The notes: generated by a model from the sequence alone, not told the origin. A DNA stretch of 64,000 nucleotides from Gigaspora rosea (GCA_003550325.1 QKWP01000068.1:165434-229433); one strand, 5' to 3'; counted from the first letter of the stretch, positions 23,166 through 34,852 are shown. Translations and numbers: made by a program.

Positions 23166-24279
23166 ATGTCCCATTCATTGCTTTCTATCATATATAAAAT
23201 CAAAGATTTTTATTGGATATTGCTCTGATTTATTTCCTTATTTAGGATCGTCTAAAGCCAGGTGTGTTCACTTGATAGAAAGTCAATCAGATCGTAACAT
23301 TTGATCTTTATAGATCAGTCCGACAAGACAAAAACAAAGAAAAAAAATGCAAAACGTCGAAAATAAAGAAACGAGTGTCTAAACCTGTCTAGAAGCATTA
23401 ATAAAAAATGTCAGGAAGAAATTTTACTTATAAGACAAGCCTAATCCTAACCCCTTACCCTAATTTTAATTAAATAATCAAAAACATATATAAACGCACC
23501 TGGTTTTAGCCATCCCCCTTATTTAGTAATTTTCAATCAGAAATCAATCACAACAAATATCACATCAATCACGTGTAATAAGTTGATTGGTTGGTTTTAG
23601 CATGTTGAAGTTTGTTGTTATTGGCTACACGTGTACAATCTGTTGATCCCGATTTTTAAACCATGATTGGCTACTTAAATTTCAGATATAAAGTAAAGTA
23701 AAAAAAAAATCAAAGTTTATAACTTATATACATATTTTTCGTGGTTTAGTCAAATTTTACTGTAAGTTTTAGCAAGTTACGGTTTTACTGTAATTGGCTT
23801 TATTATAGTAATACTCAAAGGTTTTTATAATCAAATTTTTACTATATTTCAAGTTTTGCTGTAGTTTAGTCTCACATTCGCATTGGTAGTTGGTCAAGTT
23901 CTGGCATTGGTTGAGCTTTGTTGTGGTCAAGTTTTACCAAGAACAAGCTACTGGTACTTTGCAATCAAGTAGTATTATTGTCAAGTTTTTGTAATAAAAT
24001 TTTTATTGGATGAAAATATATTTTATGAATTGTTAATCAAATATAATTGCCACTATTTTTCTTTTAATTACATGGTTTTTATTGAATACCAATAGTTCTA
24101 AAAAAAAAATCTTAATTGATAATCCAGATAGGATTGACAGTGTTACTTTATTGGGACAATAGTAAATTTTGGGAATAAGTACAATATAATTTTTATTATA
24201 TGCTTGAATCTGAACATTGTCCAATAATAAGTACATCAGCAGATTATATATATGTAATCTTATGTAAGATATTATGGCC
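23166..24279. repeat. Degenerate TCAAGTTTT repeats
   Basis: 23166-23730 shows no feature. From about 23735 to 23995 the phrase 'tcaagttttactgta' and variants recur at roughly 30-50-base spacing, forming a decayed minisatellite. No gene is supported. Confidence 0.4.
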
Positions 24280-24900
24280 CATAATATTACAAAAATCTTA
24301 CGATTGATGTGGTATATTACATAATATATTACAGTTATATTACGGTGTTTATTTCAAAATATTTCAAAATATATTGCATAATATTGTGAAATAGATCAAA
24401 TTAAAAAATGCAAATTACCCCATTACAGGGGTTGCGGGAGGCATATTTTGTAATCTTTTTGCATTGTTTTGCAATATTTTGCAGATTTTTGAAAATTTTC
24501 AAATTTACATAATTATGCTTTTTTACAAGTTTTCGCATTATTTCACAAAATTTCACAATTTAATATAAAATTTTATATTTTTTATTTCTTATTATATTTA
24601 AATATTTTTAATCAATTTTACATATTTTATTATATATTATATTTTAATTTTTATACATTCTTTACAGTATTATTTTTATATTATTCCATATTATTTTAAC
24701 TACTTTCGTACTTCTTTACATCTAATTCTATTACTATACAAAAACTAGCCCTACACACTTATTTTTGATTACCCCATAATTAGCTATTATCTTTGCTTCT
24801 TTGTTTTCTGTTGGCTTCATTTTGACTATTTCTTTTGTTTTGACTATAACCTTTGTTTCACTCTTTTTTCTAAATACTTTAAAGAAATAAAAAAAAATAA
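24280..24900. repeat. TTTCAAAATATTT-rich region
   Basis: AT-rich stretch with repeated 'atttcaaaatatttc' and 'gcaatattttgca' words. A similar stretch returns at 26120-26265. The two may be related halves of a larger element surrounding the TTGCAAAGTGC arrays. No gene seen. Confidence 0.4.
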
Positions 24901-24909
24901 AAAAAACAT

Positions 24910-25290
24910 TTCTCAGAAGTGTTGGTGTTCTTGCAAATTGCTGAAAAAATCTAGTAGTTCTTGCAAAGTGCCAGAGACTAATGTTTTTGTAAAGTGCAAG
25001 AAAAGTCGCAAAGTTTCAAAGAAGTCAGAAATAAATAAAATAAAATAAAAATTAAAAAAATAAGTAAAAAAAACAAATGAAAAAACAAAATGTATAAACA
25101 AACTAATAAAAAAATAAAGAAGCCCAAATCTACATTTCTTTGAAGTAAGAGTTCACATTTTTGCAAATTCAGAAATTGCAAAAGCTGTGTAAATGTTCTG
25201 CAAAATGCCAAAAAGTTGCGAAGTGCTGAAAAAGTCTGTGTTGGTTTTCTTGCAAAGTGCCAGGAAGTTTCTCACAAAGTGCCAGAATAA
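24910..25290. repeat. TTCTTGCAAAGTGC minisatellite, block 1
   Basis: The motif 'ttcttgcaaagtgccagaa' and degenerate variants recur about every 25-35 bases, broken by A-rich spacers. The minus-strand phenylalanine-rich frames here are composition artefacts. Confidence 0.65.
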
Positions 25291-25625
25291 ATAAATATTG
25301 CAGCTGAAGCTAGAAATAGCATGAAGCTGGAAATTAGAAACCTTGATTTAAAAATATAAGCAATACCAAAATCTACTTATACTCTTTTATTATTAAACCT
25401 AACCCTAAATCTAATGTAACCCTATAAAAAACCCCTCTAACAAAAGCCCAAAAAATTTTTGAAAATTTCATATTAAAATAATTAAAATTTCCAGCTTCAG
25501 CCATTTTCAGCTTCAGCCACAACAATAAATTAATAAAACAAATTTAAAAAAAAAACAAAAAACAAAAAACAAAAACAAATTATATCAAAAGAAAAATAAA
25601 TAAAGTCCTAACTAAACCTTTATTT
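25291..25625. repeat. Repeat with telomere-like CCTAACCCTAA
   Basis: Around 25370-25490, 'ctcttttattattaaacctaaccctaa' followed by 'aaaatttttgaaaatttcat' matches the sequence near 1205-1270 and the reverse of 54290-54380. It is a dispersed repeat carrying a short telomere-like string, not a telomere. Confidence 0.5.
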
Positions 25626-25629
25626 CTTT

Positions 25630-25980
25630 AAAGAAGCATTCTTGGAAATTTAGAATCAATTGTGTGTTCTTGCAAAGTGTCAGAAGTTTGTGTTGGCATG
25701 CACATGTTTTGAAAAGTTGTTTGTTTTCTTGCAAATCTTCTTGTAAGAAGCTTGTATTGGCTTGCACAAGGTTTTAAAAAGTTTTTAGTTTTCTTGCAAA
25801 GTGTTCTTGTAAAGTGCTGAAATAAAAAATAAATTGAAAAAAAATTAAAAAATAAATAAATAAAAAAAAATAAAAAAAAACAAATAAAACAAAAAAAATA
25901 AAACAAAAACAAAAAGTGAACTGAAAATAAAAAACAAAATTAAAACAAAAAAGCAAAAAAAAAACAAAATAAAAGATCTA
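25630..25980. repeat. TTCTTGCAAAGTGC minisatellite, block 2 and A-rich tract
   Basis: Further copies of the 'ttcttgcaaagtg' unit with 'gtgttggcatgcacatg' and 'gtattggcttgcacaag' run from 25660 to 25820. An A-rich simple tract to 25980 follows. Confidence 0.6.
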
Positions 25981-26119
25981 ATTATTAACAAAAAATCTAA
26001 TCTAAACTTATGGTACAGAATTTGAACATCTTCAAACTATTTTGAACTATTTAAAAATTAGTTTAATGTGTGATCCAAGTTACAGATCTACTAATCCAGC
26101 TTGGTTTTCTATAGTAATC

Positions 26120-26265
26120 CTAAAATATATTGAAAGTGGTTTGAAATATTTCGTAATATATTTCAAAATATTTTGAAATTAAATTTCAAAATATTTCAAA
26201 ATTATTTCAAAATATTTAAAAATTTGATATTTCGAAATATTTTGAAATATTTTATAAAAAATTTT
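26120..26265. repeat. TTTCAAAATATTT repeats
   Basis: Dense repetition of 'aaatatttcaaaatatt', able to fold on itself. It is the counterpart of the stretch near 24345-24390. Confidence 0.55.
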
Positions 26266-26313
26266 CTTATATTACAGTTCGTAAGACGATTTTGCTATTA
26301 TAAATTTGCTAAT

Positions 26314-26585
26314 GTAATTCTTTTATTAAGTTAATAGCAAATATCAAATTGTTAAAATTTGTAGAGCTCACTAAAATGTATCTAATATGACTAGATCATT
26401 CAATTGGTCTAGTGAATACTAAAATATCACTAAAAAATGATTGGCTAACAAAATAATATTTTTATAAAAATTTTATATCGTCAGCCAATTATTTTTTAGT
26501 ATTATCTCAGTATCTACTAGACCAAATTGAAAAATCTAACTACTATTAGATGTGACTTAGTCTATTAACTTAATAAAAAAATTAC
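26314..26585. mobile_element. Foldback (MITE-like) inverted repeat
   Basis: A ~270-bp imperfect palindrome. The left end is GTAATTCTTTTATTAAGTTAATAG; the right end is its near reverse complement. The arms continue inward through 'tggtctag' against 'ctagacca' and 'aaaaaatgattggctaac' against 'agccaattattttttagt'. No target duplication was fixed and there is no coding content. Confidence 0.6.
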
Positions 26586-26806
26586 TTATCATTGGATGAC
26601 ACTCAGATTCAAGTATATAGTTAAATATTACAGAAATTTGCTCCAAATTCTAATATAGAAATTTTGCTAAGCATATTTGGATTAGATTAGTAATTAAACT
26701 ATATAATGCTTCCAAAATATTTGTGATTATTGCTATAAATAATAAATAAGAGATAAGTTTTAATAGAAAGTTATGCTACATTACAAAATAGCTATCATTA
26801 TTGTGA

Positions 26807-26995
26807 TTACAATATAAAAAGTTTACAGAACACTTAAAAAAAGGGTCAAATAAACTTACTAAAGAGGAACTAAAAGAGAGAGAAGAGCCCATACAAGCAA
26901 ATAAAAGTAATTCTAAAGACAAAATAGAACTAGAAAATGCAGCAAAAGTGTACAATAACTTTGTAAATGCACTTGAAGTAACATCTTATTTGTAA
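26807..26995 (+). pseudogene. Unrecognised coding-like remnant (Lys/Glu-rich)
   Basis: An open frame of about 62 codons ends at TAA 26995, with protein-like composition (for example KLTKEELKEREEPIQANKSN and VYNNFVNALEV). It has no ATG. TTTACAG at 26822-26828 could be an acceptor, making this a last exon. The family is not recognised. It stands alone in repeat-rich DNA, so a gene fragment is more likely than a working gene. Confidence 0.3.
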
Positions 26996-27705
26996 TTTTT
27001 GCTTTTACTAAGAGTATAAAATATATAGAATATGGTTTTTAGGCAAGTTAAATAGAATTAGCAATTCTATACATCTGGCTGGATAATCATTTTTTGTGAT
27101 TTTGTATGCTATGTGTGCTAACATTTTATGCTTGTTTATCACAGTAAAGATTGTTAATTAAAAAATTCTATAATGTGTTCATAATTCTGATTTTTTTATA
27201 TATACTTTTACTTGTTTATTTGAACGCTGTGCATTCTTAACTTATTGTCCAAAGGATATTACAAATAGAGCAATTGAGTACCTGATGTCTGTGTGTTAAC
27301 AAATTCTAATTGGATGATCAGATGTAACATAAAATAAAAACAATCAAAACAAGCTGATGCTTATTGGCTAGATCAGGTGTAACATAAAAAATCTTGATTT
27401 TATATTTGTCCTTTGGACTTTGAATAGATCCCATTTTCCTAGTTGTACTTGTGTGTTAATTTTATATCTTGTTTTTACTCAGGATTCTGGTTGAATTATC
27501 AATTTATATATTGAGTCACTTAATATTTTTCTATTTTATATTGGCACTGATTTTTAATTTTTTGAATCTAATTTGTATTGTACTAAAAAGGGACTTAAAA
27601 TTATACTACTAACTATATAAAATTTTGCAGATTTACATATTATTTTAACATTTGCAGATATCAGGTATCTATGTTAATATTATTGAATATAATGAATATA
27701 AATTT
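26996..27705. other. Intergenic, no gene seen
   Basis: AT-rich. 'gatcagatgtaacataaaat' and 'gatcaggtgtaacataaaaa' occur near 27320 and 27375. Similar 'aagatcaggtgtaacataaa' appears at 58220 and 50930, so a dispersed word is shared, but no element limits are clear. Confidence 0.35.
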
Positions 27706-27708
27706 ACC

Positions 27709-27834
27709 AAAACATACTATAAATTCTCAAAATAATGTGCCTGGGTATTATATCAAATTTTGGCCTGAATTAAATCTAATTCAGGCCAAAATTTAGAATA
27801 ACACCCATGCCTGTTATTTTGAAAATTTATGTAA
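27709..27834. repeat. Long hairpin (about 60-base arms)
   Basis: The arms run outward from a 4-base loop at about 27773-27776. The inner 23 bases (AAATTTTGGCCTGAATTA region) are a perfect stem. Outer parts pair with small mismatches (GCCTGGGTATTAT against ATAACACCCATGCC, then AAATTCTCAAAATAA). It is a compact inverted-repeat element or RNA hairpin source. No duplication was defined. Confidence 0.7.
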
Positions 27835-28565
27835 TACAAAGTATAAAGTGTATAGTTTACTTAATAGTCTTTTCTATATAAGTTCATATGTATATACTGT
27901 ATTGATATGTGTATGTACTGTTACAGGGTGAATCGTAGGTTTATTAACTTATGTACAAAAATATACAGATTTAGATGATTAGGCAACTCGCCAGAGGCGT
28001 GCCGTTGGTGATTTGGTATTAGTTTATTTATTAATGATTCATTACAAGGAATTATTAAGGGAATTTTATTAAAAGTCAATTAATTATTGGAATTGTAGGA
28101 TGTCCTTTTACAACAGCGAAATCGTAGGGTTTTTATAACTTTTACTTTCTTAAGGAAACCACGAGGCTTAAAAGAAATTATCTATAAAGATTGTAAGAAG
28201 ATGAATTCTAAAGTAGGGGCTTACAACAATAATTACATCATAGAAAGGCTTTGCTTCTCTTAATAAAATATTTAATATCGCAGCCTTTTGTAATTATATC
28301 TGATTTTCTCTTTTCTTTCTACGCGTACTTGTTATTCGGATGTTTGAGTTTCGCATTTGTTTGTTTATCCTATTCGACCAACAAGCCTTAGCTGATAGAC
28401 AAACATTTAGCCTCAAATAGGGTGGCATATATTTCTTTAATCATGAGTTTACTGTGCCCAATTTTGTAGATCTACCTTTTGCCCATGATAGTACATAAGT
28501 AATTTAGATATATTTTTATAGTGTAATAGATTGATCAGTTATTGATTAATAATAAAAATAAATAA
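27835..28565. other. Intergenic, possible LTR-like debris
   Basis: 'gaatcgtaggtttattaactt' near 27932 and 'gaaatcgtagggtttttataac' near 28122 are related words. AATAAAATATTTAA near 28262 is polyadenylation-like. A decayed LTR is possible, but no ends or duplication were found. Confidence 0.3.
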
Positions 28566-28653
28566 TGGGTAGTCTTATCATAGACCTGGGGTTTACACTA
28601 ATAACCTAAACTCCAAAGAGGTCTACATTAAGACAATTAATTTAATCCTAGAC

Positions 28654-28762
28654 CCCATATCTAACCAATCAAATTTAATCACATGACAAATATAAATTTG
28701 GCAGTGACCCTCGCCATGCCGACCCCATGATCGGCCAATCAAATTCGGTCGCATGACCGATA
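28654..28762. repeat. Two diverged direct repeats (GACCCCAT...CACATGAC)
   Basis: 'gaccccatatctaaccaatc' + 'aaatttaatcacatgac' is followed ~65 bases later by 'gaccccatgatcggccaatc' + 'aaattcggtcgcatgac'. The substitutions between them are mostly C/T and G/A, which is interesting for a transition-type mutation process. Confidence 0.6.
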
Positions 28763-28869
28763 GTTCATCAAAAAAAAGAAAGTCTCCGGACACCATATTT
28801 TTATAACAAAAATACAAAAAAATAAAAAAAAATTTTTAAAAAAATTTTATTTATAGAGTTTAAATTCGA

Positions 28870-29130
28870 TTATGGGATACCAAAATTTCCAAGTCTTTTA
28901 CACGAAATTACCTAATTTTTTTTTATGTTTTTCAGGGACAGAATCGAACACAAAAAAAACGAGCGCACCCAAAGCAACACGATGCCAATATATGGCACAC
29001 CCAAAACAACACACAATACCAAAATTTTTCAAGCTTTTTACACGAAATTACATAATTTTTTTTATTATACTATTATAAAAAAAAGGACAGAATCGAATAC
29101 AAAAGAAACGACTATATACGGCACACCCAA
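28870..29130. repeat. ~145-bp direct duplication
   Basis: 'ataccaaaatttccaagtct' + 'tttacacgaaatta' (28878) recurs as 'ataccaaaatttttcaagct' + 'ttttacacgaaatta' (29019). Both are followed by a T-run and 'ggacagaatcgaa'. Open frames here are repeat-derived. Confidence 0.7.
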
Positions 29131-29345
29131 AACAACGCACAACACCAAGAAATGACAATACAAAGCACCCAAAGCAACGCACAGCACCAAGAAATGACGT
29201 ACACAGCAACTACAACACCAAGAAACAATGATATATGGCACACCCGAAGCAGCGGCAAAACACCAAGAAATGACGATACACAGCACCAAAAAAACGACCA
29301 CACTATTGAAATCGAAGACGATGCGAACATAAACGATGGCAGCAC
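29131..29345. repeat. CACCAAGAAATGACG minisatellite
   Basis: Degenerate units built on 'gcaccaagaaatgacgatacaca' alternate with 'cacccaaagcaacg'. Open frames on both strands share these coordinates, as expected for repeats rather than genes. Confidence 0.65.
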
Positions 29346-29379
29346 AATATAAAGTAAAAACTAGTTAATATACTAGTAT

Positions 29380-29911
29380 AACAAAGAAAACAACAAGACA
29401 ACTCACCTAACGGAGAAATACGAGGCCAACTAACAGAAAAACTTACAAGACCACCTAACAAAAGAACGCCTTCCACGAACCCAACGAAACGAAACAAGGC
29501 CTATATGTAAGAAGAACATCTAAAAAAGTAAAAAGAATTATTAATTTCGAATATCAAAAAAAAAACAGAATCATTTCAGAAAACACACGAAGCCACGCAA
29601 ACGGGAAAACGTGCAAGACCACCTACCGGAGAAACATACAAGACCACTTACCTGAAAAACGTACGAGAACACTATTCACAAGTCAGAGAAACGTATTACT
29701 TCAAAAGAACGCTGAAGAGCCATAGACGACCATTCCACAAGAGTCACGCAAGACCACTCCTCCCATTAGCGACGACACCAACGATGACAATTGAGACGAC
29801 ACCAACGAAGACACCTGCTACGAAACCAATGACGACACCTGTGACGAAACCCGCGATGACACCAACGACGGTAGCTAAAAAAGAAAAAAGAAAAAAAGTT
29901 AAACCAAAATA
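29380..29911 (+). repeat. Degenerate tandem repeats with a Thr/Pro open frame
   Basis: 29390-29660 has loose repeats of 'caagaccacctaacggagaa'. 29755-29870 has a 12-bp unit like ACGACACCAACG. On the plus strand one frame is open from about 29541 to TAA 29911 (about 123 codons). The 12-mer array is read as ATTPTMTIETTPTKTPATKP, a mucin-like Thr/Pro pattern, followed by a basic tail. The first ATG in frame lies inside the array, so there is no evidence that it is expressed. Confidence 0.4.
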
Positions 29912-30030
29912 AACAAAAAAAAACAACTGAAAGAAAAAAAACAAACGAAAGAAAAAAAAACAAACGAAAGAAAAAAAAACAAACGAAAGAAAAAAAACAA
30001 ACGAAAGAAAAAAAAAAGAAAAAAAACTTA
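29880..30030. repeat. (GAAAGAAAAAAACAAAC)n purine-rich array
   Basis: About five copies of a 17-19-base unit of A with G and C interruptions. It is a simple sequence and gives a spurious phenylalanine-rich frame on the minus strand. Confidence 0.8.
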
Positions 30031-30039
30031 TCTTGATGA

Positions 30040-30500
30040 TCTTATGCATATAGGAGTGCAAGGGCATAGGTTAAGGATTTTCTATAAAAAAATTTTAATA
30101 TAAACCTCTATGAGGTTTATATTATTTAACGTAAAACCTGGGTCTAGGCTAAGGTTTTTCTAAAAATAAATAGGACAATAATATAACCTCAGTTAGTATT
30201 ATTAAGAGTTCTCTTATATGCTTTATAAAAGTGTGTGATTTTTCGTATCTAATTGAAAAACATTGCATGTGACTCGCACCTTTGAGAGGTGCCTAAAATT
30301 AAATGTCCAAAGAAACTAGTAAGTTGATCTATTCTGGACCTTGCTAAGTGTACTATACCTTTAGTTAGTTCTTTTCAACTATGTAGTATAATATGGATAA
30401 CAAACTATATATCAGTTTGGTGTTACTATTGCAATATTTCAGCACTCTGATATCATAATATTAACTTATTCTACTCCTGCCTTATAATTATTATTTTTCT
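30040..30500. other. Intergenic, no gene seen
   Basis: AT-rich unique-looking sequence. A short self-complementary stretch 'aatataaacctctatgaggtttatatta' lies at 30097-30124. Nothing else. Confidence 0.4.
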
Positions 30501-30640
30501 TTATATTATTATTAAATTGATCATACTTCTAATTATTCTTATATTACTTTTTTTATTTTTTTTTTTTGATTTTTTTTTTTATTTTTCTTTATATTATTAT
30601 TAAATTGATCATACTTCTAATTATTCTTATATTACTCTAT
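30501..30640. repeat. Direct duplication around a T-rich spacer
   Basis: 'ttatattattattaaattga' + 'tcatacttctaattattcttatatta' is present at about 30500-30547 and again at about 30588-30636, separated by T-runs. It is a recent local duplication of ~87 bases. Confidence 0.8.
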
Positions 30641-31155
30641 TTTTGTTTTATTTTATTATTTGCCCTTTTTTACTTTGTTTTTCTATACTTACTAGAGATG
30701 AGTATGGTCAAATCATGACTGGTTATGACCAGTTAATAACTATGACTAATATTAGCCAGTTTAGCAGTTTGGCCAACTGGTCAAAATTATAACTGATACT
30801 AAATTCTTAATATTCTGGCTAATAAATAAATAATTATTGCTTAAAATTTATATTAGTATATCTGTATCATCTAATCAATAGAGCCACTCAAAAATTTTCT
30901 GATTGTGTGAAATTGCATATTTAATGATATGATTAATTTTTAAATATAACTTTCTTATTGATATAAATAAACAATGATAATAAATATAACAATAACAAGT
31001 ATAAAAATTAATATATATCACATGATTTAAAAATTTTTTAGATGGTAGTTTAAACCCAGTTAAAAAATTCCTTGTTTATAATCTAACCAAATTTGCAAAT
31101 TATTTGGCCAGAATTATAACAAACCAATTTTAATTCTGGTCAAATGATCTATTAG
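30641..31155. other. Intergenic with GACTGGTTATGACCAG inverted words
   Basis: Near 30717-30780 the words 'gactggttatgaccag', 'ggccaactggtcaaaatta' and, near 31105, 'ggccagaattataac' / 'ttaattctggtcaaa' form small inverted pairs. A similar pair occurs near 37545-37600. This is probably a decayed inverted-repeat element; its limits are unclear. Confidence 0.35.
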
Positions 31156-31164
31156 GACCCAGAC

Positions 31165-31834
31165 ACAAATTTTACATTTTTGATACTCCTGTACTTACTT
31201 TTTTGATACTCCTAAATGTACCCAAAAATTTTATTACTTTTTTGAGACACGGCGATTTTAAAAAAGTCACGTGACTACTGCGATTAAAATCGACCAATGG
31301 AATTGCAGGTAAGATTCTAATAAAAAACTTAAAGTTTTTTTAATCGGAACTAATTTTTTTATTATGTCATCATTATTTGAATTTCTAATAAGAGTTGCAG
31401 AGATGAAAATTACCATTCCAATAGTAGTAAACACATCAAAATTGGCTTAGTGTATCACAAGATATGAGTAAAAAATTTTCGTGAATTTTGTTTTTTTAAA
31501 AAAAACTTAAAAATTCATGAAAATTTTTTACTCATATCTTGTGATACACTGAGCCAATTTTGATGTGTTACTACTATTGGAATGGTAATTTTCATTTCTG
31601 CAACTCTTATTAAAAATTCAAATAATGATGACATAATAAAAAAATTAGTTCTGATTAAAAAAACTTTAAGCCTTTTATTAGAATCTTACCTGCAATTCCA
31701 TTGGTCGATTTTAATCGCAGCAGTCATGTGACTTTTTTAAAATCGCCGTGTCTCAAAAAAGTAATAAAATTTTTGGGGTACATTTAGGAGTATCAAAAAA
31801 GTAAGTGCAGGAGTATCAAAAATGTAAAATTTGT
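31165..31834. mobile_element. 670-bp near-perfect palindromic element, 9-bp TSD
   Basis: The two halves are inverted copies of about 325 bases around a short centre near 31490-31505, with only scattered mismatches. The outer TIR starts ACAAATTTTACATTTTTG. GACCCAGAC flanks both sides (31156-31164 and 31835-31843), a 9-bp duplication as made by Mutator-like (MULE) transposases. There is no coding sequence. Read-through transcription would give a long double-stranded RNA hairpin. High arm identity suggests recent origin or arm homogenisation. Confidence 0.9.
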
Positions 31835-31849
31835 GACCCAGACATATCT

Positions 31850-34080
31850 CATATAAGGCATAACTGGATTTTGGCCAACTTTGATCTAATTTGCTAAAAA
31901 TGACAAAATTATATTTGCTTAAATAACTTCTAATCCAGTGATCAGAATTGAATGAACTTTTTTTTGTTAGATGCTTCTCACTAAGCTTTATTTTAAAAAA
32001 AATCATTCAAATTGGCCTACTGGATGCCAAGATAATTTCCAAAAACAGGTTTTTTGCTTCTTAAATTTCAGGGTTTTTGCTAAAATGTGTAATATATGGC
32101 CTCTGTACTAGGTGTCTGGGGTTCTCTTCATTTTGAACGCAATTTGAAATTATGTGAAAAAAAGAAATCAATGATTCTGGTTTCTGATTTCTGATTTCTT
32201 TATATTACTTTATTGAAATTTCATAATTCTTTCAGTAATAAACAAATTAATTTGCTAGAATTATATAGTAATTCTTATAAGATTGAATCTGGATGACTCT
32301 TAAAGTCTTTTCATTCATAATGCAGTAGTAAATTTTTCAGCCTAAGGCCATCTGAAGTTAATTTTTCAGTTAACATCACTTTCCAGGATTCCCTGAAGAG
32401 AATAGAAGGGACAAATGAATTGAACATATAAATAAACAAAGTATTTGTAAAGTAGTAAATCAGTTATAATGAATTTACTTCAAGTTAAATTTAGGCTAAA
32501 GATTTAGTTAAGTTGCTAATTAGGTCAGATAAATTTGATTCGGTTGTTAACATTACATTCCTCTTACAAAAAGAAAGGAGCAAAATAAATAAATAATTAA
32601 TTAATTATATAAAGCATTCATCTAAGAAAAAGAACTTTATAAATACAATTTTTACAGCTATAATTCTTGTGATCTAGTGATCAGATTTGCATCATTGTTG
32701 TTAACCTTGATCTACCTCTCAAAGACCAGGTCAATGGACAACTAATACAGGAAGTCATATAGGTGTAATAAGATAGGTATACGCTGTGGTGTGTAATAGT
32801 TGGACAGAATATATCATATATAACGAGAGGATATTGTGGTGATTTAGGCTATATTTGAAAGAGAACTTTTATGTATTTATGTATCGATATATATATTTTA
32901 TTTATTTAATGAAAGTAACAAGGCAAAGATGCCTTCGAATTGGAGTTATAAATGCTCCTTATATACATAAATTTTAATAGCATATTATATTCGTTACAAT
33001 AAATACTGATTAATTACTTTACTATTTTCTATTATAAATGATATATACTAATCTATAAGCATTGATCATAACCAATAGAACATCAATTTATTGTTCTAAC
33101 CAATTAGTGCTACATTGATACAAAGGTCGGAGAGACGGAGGAGACTTAAGCGACAGACCCGTGCCTTGTTTAATCACGTGGACACATGACACGATTGCAG
33201 CGATTTACTAATGGCCCAAGTTCCTATTGGCCGAATCAAAATTTGTCACTCTTAAAAATTAATGTAAAAGAGTATTGGTTCGAATAATTGTTTTTGTAAT
33301 TGTTATTTCCATAAAAGTTACATGTTATTTATATTTCTTTTTACTCATTAATACTAATTCTCTAGCTAATCACAATTGAATATAATTAAATGTTTTATAC
33401 AAACTGAACTAAGCATATATGAGAGGACAGCCAAGTAAAGTTAGAAATTGAGCAAAGATCCAAAATCATCTGAAAAGAAATGAATGAACATAAAAGTTGA
33501 GAAAGGTTGGAACAAAAATTTGAATAAATTGTCCAATATTTTCCGAAATAAGAATTTAAAAAAAACAGTGAAATAAATAAAATTTACTCTTGAGAAGATA
33601 AATAAATTTCTGAGAACATTAAATTTAATAAATTTGTTTTCATGAGAATTAAAACTGATTCCAACACTGGTTAAGGCTGAGTCTTGATAATTAATATTAA
33701 TAAAGTTATTTTATGGCCAATAAACAAAAAATATGCAACTGATTCGTATAGCTCTTCAACATCGCACTTATCCTAACTGTCTAATTGAATGATCACATGA
33801 AACCAAAACTTAGGAATATATAGAATATAAGAATATCCAACTTCTAACAACTTGTAACTATATAGCAATAGCATGTATATTTAAGCCAGATCTTAATATG
33901 CCTTTAGTAAGTTTATATTTCTAGATATTATGATGCAGCTTAATATATATTTTCTAAATATAATGCTGTTCATGCATGCACTAACGTTCCTGGTTTGCGT
34001 GACAACGTCGTGTAGCTATCTTATTTGTATATTGGTACCACATGATAGTATATAACAATGCATTACCACATTCGCTCAAT
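31850..34080. other. Intergenic, possible LTR fragment
   Basis: No gene is supported. Around 32780-33240 a region with 'tgtgtaatagttggacaga', TATA-like words and 'tgatttaggctatatttgaa' resembles, loosely, the putative solo LTR at 45435-45931, but ends were not found. At 33985-34025 lies a copy of the dispersed hairpin end (GTTCCTGGTTTGCGTGAC followed by AACGTCGTG). The rest is AT-rich and featureless. Confidence 0.35.
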
Positions 34081-34083
34081 CTA

Positions 34084-34852
34084 TATTAGATATTGTACAT
34101 ACGCAAAGTCTGTACCTGCTAAGATTATCTCATCACACGATATTTTCATGTAGATGTAATTTTTAACGAAATTTTCTTGACAAAGTTTGAAAAAGCCAAA
34201 TACTGCATATTTAACACTCGACAGAATTAAAGATTTGCAATGATAATGCATAAGGTTAAATTATTGCAAATTGGATGAAAAATATAATCTTTATTGTAAT
34301 ACTAATATTAGATATTGTACATACACAAAGTTTGTACCTGCGAAAATTATCGTAACACATGATTTTTTCATAAATTATCGCATCATACGATATTTTCATG
34401 CATCTTCCTATAGATGTAATTGAATACTATCATAGTAAACAACATTTTCTTGGCAAAGTTTGAAAACGCCAAATACTACATATTCAACACTCGACAGAAT
34501 TATAAATTGGCAATGATAATATGTAAGGTTAAATTAATTACAAAATGGTGAAAAAAAAAATAAAAACTCCAATATTTAATCCGGAAAGCTTCGAATTTTC
34601 AATGCATTACCACATTCAAAATTATTCGCACAATCATTTAAAGTATTGTAATACTTATATTAGATATTGTACTATACATACACAAAGTTCATACCTGCCA
34701 GGATTATCGTATCATACAGTATGATATTTTCATGTATCTTCCTACAGATGTAATTTAAAATCATACAACATTTTCTTGACAAAGTTTGAAAACACCAATA
34801 CTGCATACTCTACATTTGCAATGCTAATGTGTAAGGTTATTAAATTAATCAC
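34084..34852. repeat. Three diverged ~230-bp tandem units
   Basis: Each unit begins 'tattagatattgtacatac' (34084, 34308, 34659) and carries 'cacaaagtttgtacctgc', 'cgatattttcatg', 'gatgtaatt', 'cttgacaaagtttgaaaa' and 'gtaaggttaaatta'. The third is preceded by an extra ~110 bases. The array ends ~200 bases before the secreted-peptide gene. No coding potential. Confidence 0.75.

Noticed and set aside
23400-23470. CCTAATCCTAACCCCTTACCCTAA as a true telomere
   Set aside because: Too short and degenerate, inside ordinary sequence on both sides.
24913-25956. Minus-strand Phe/Leu-rich frames resembling membrane proteins
   Set aside because: They overlap each other in different frames across A-rich spacers and minisatellite units.
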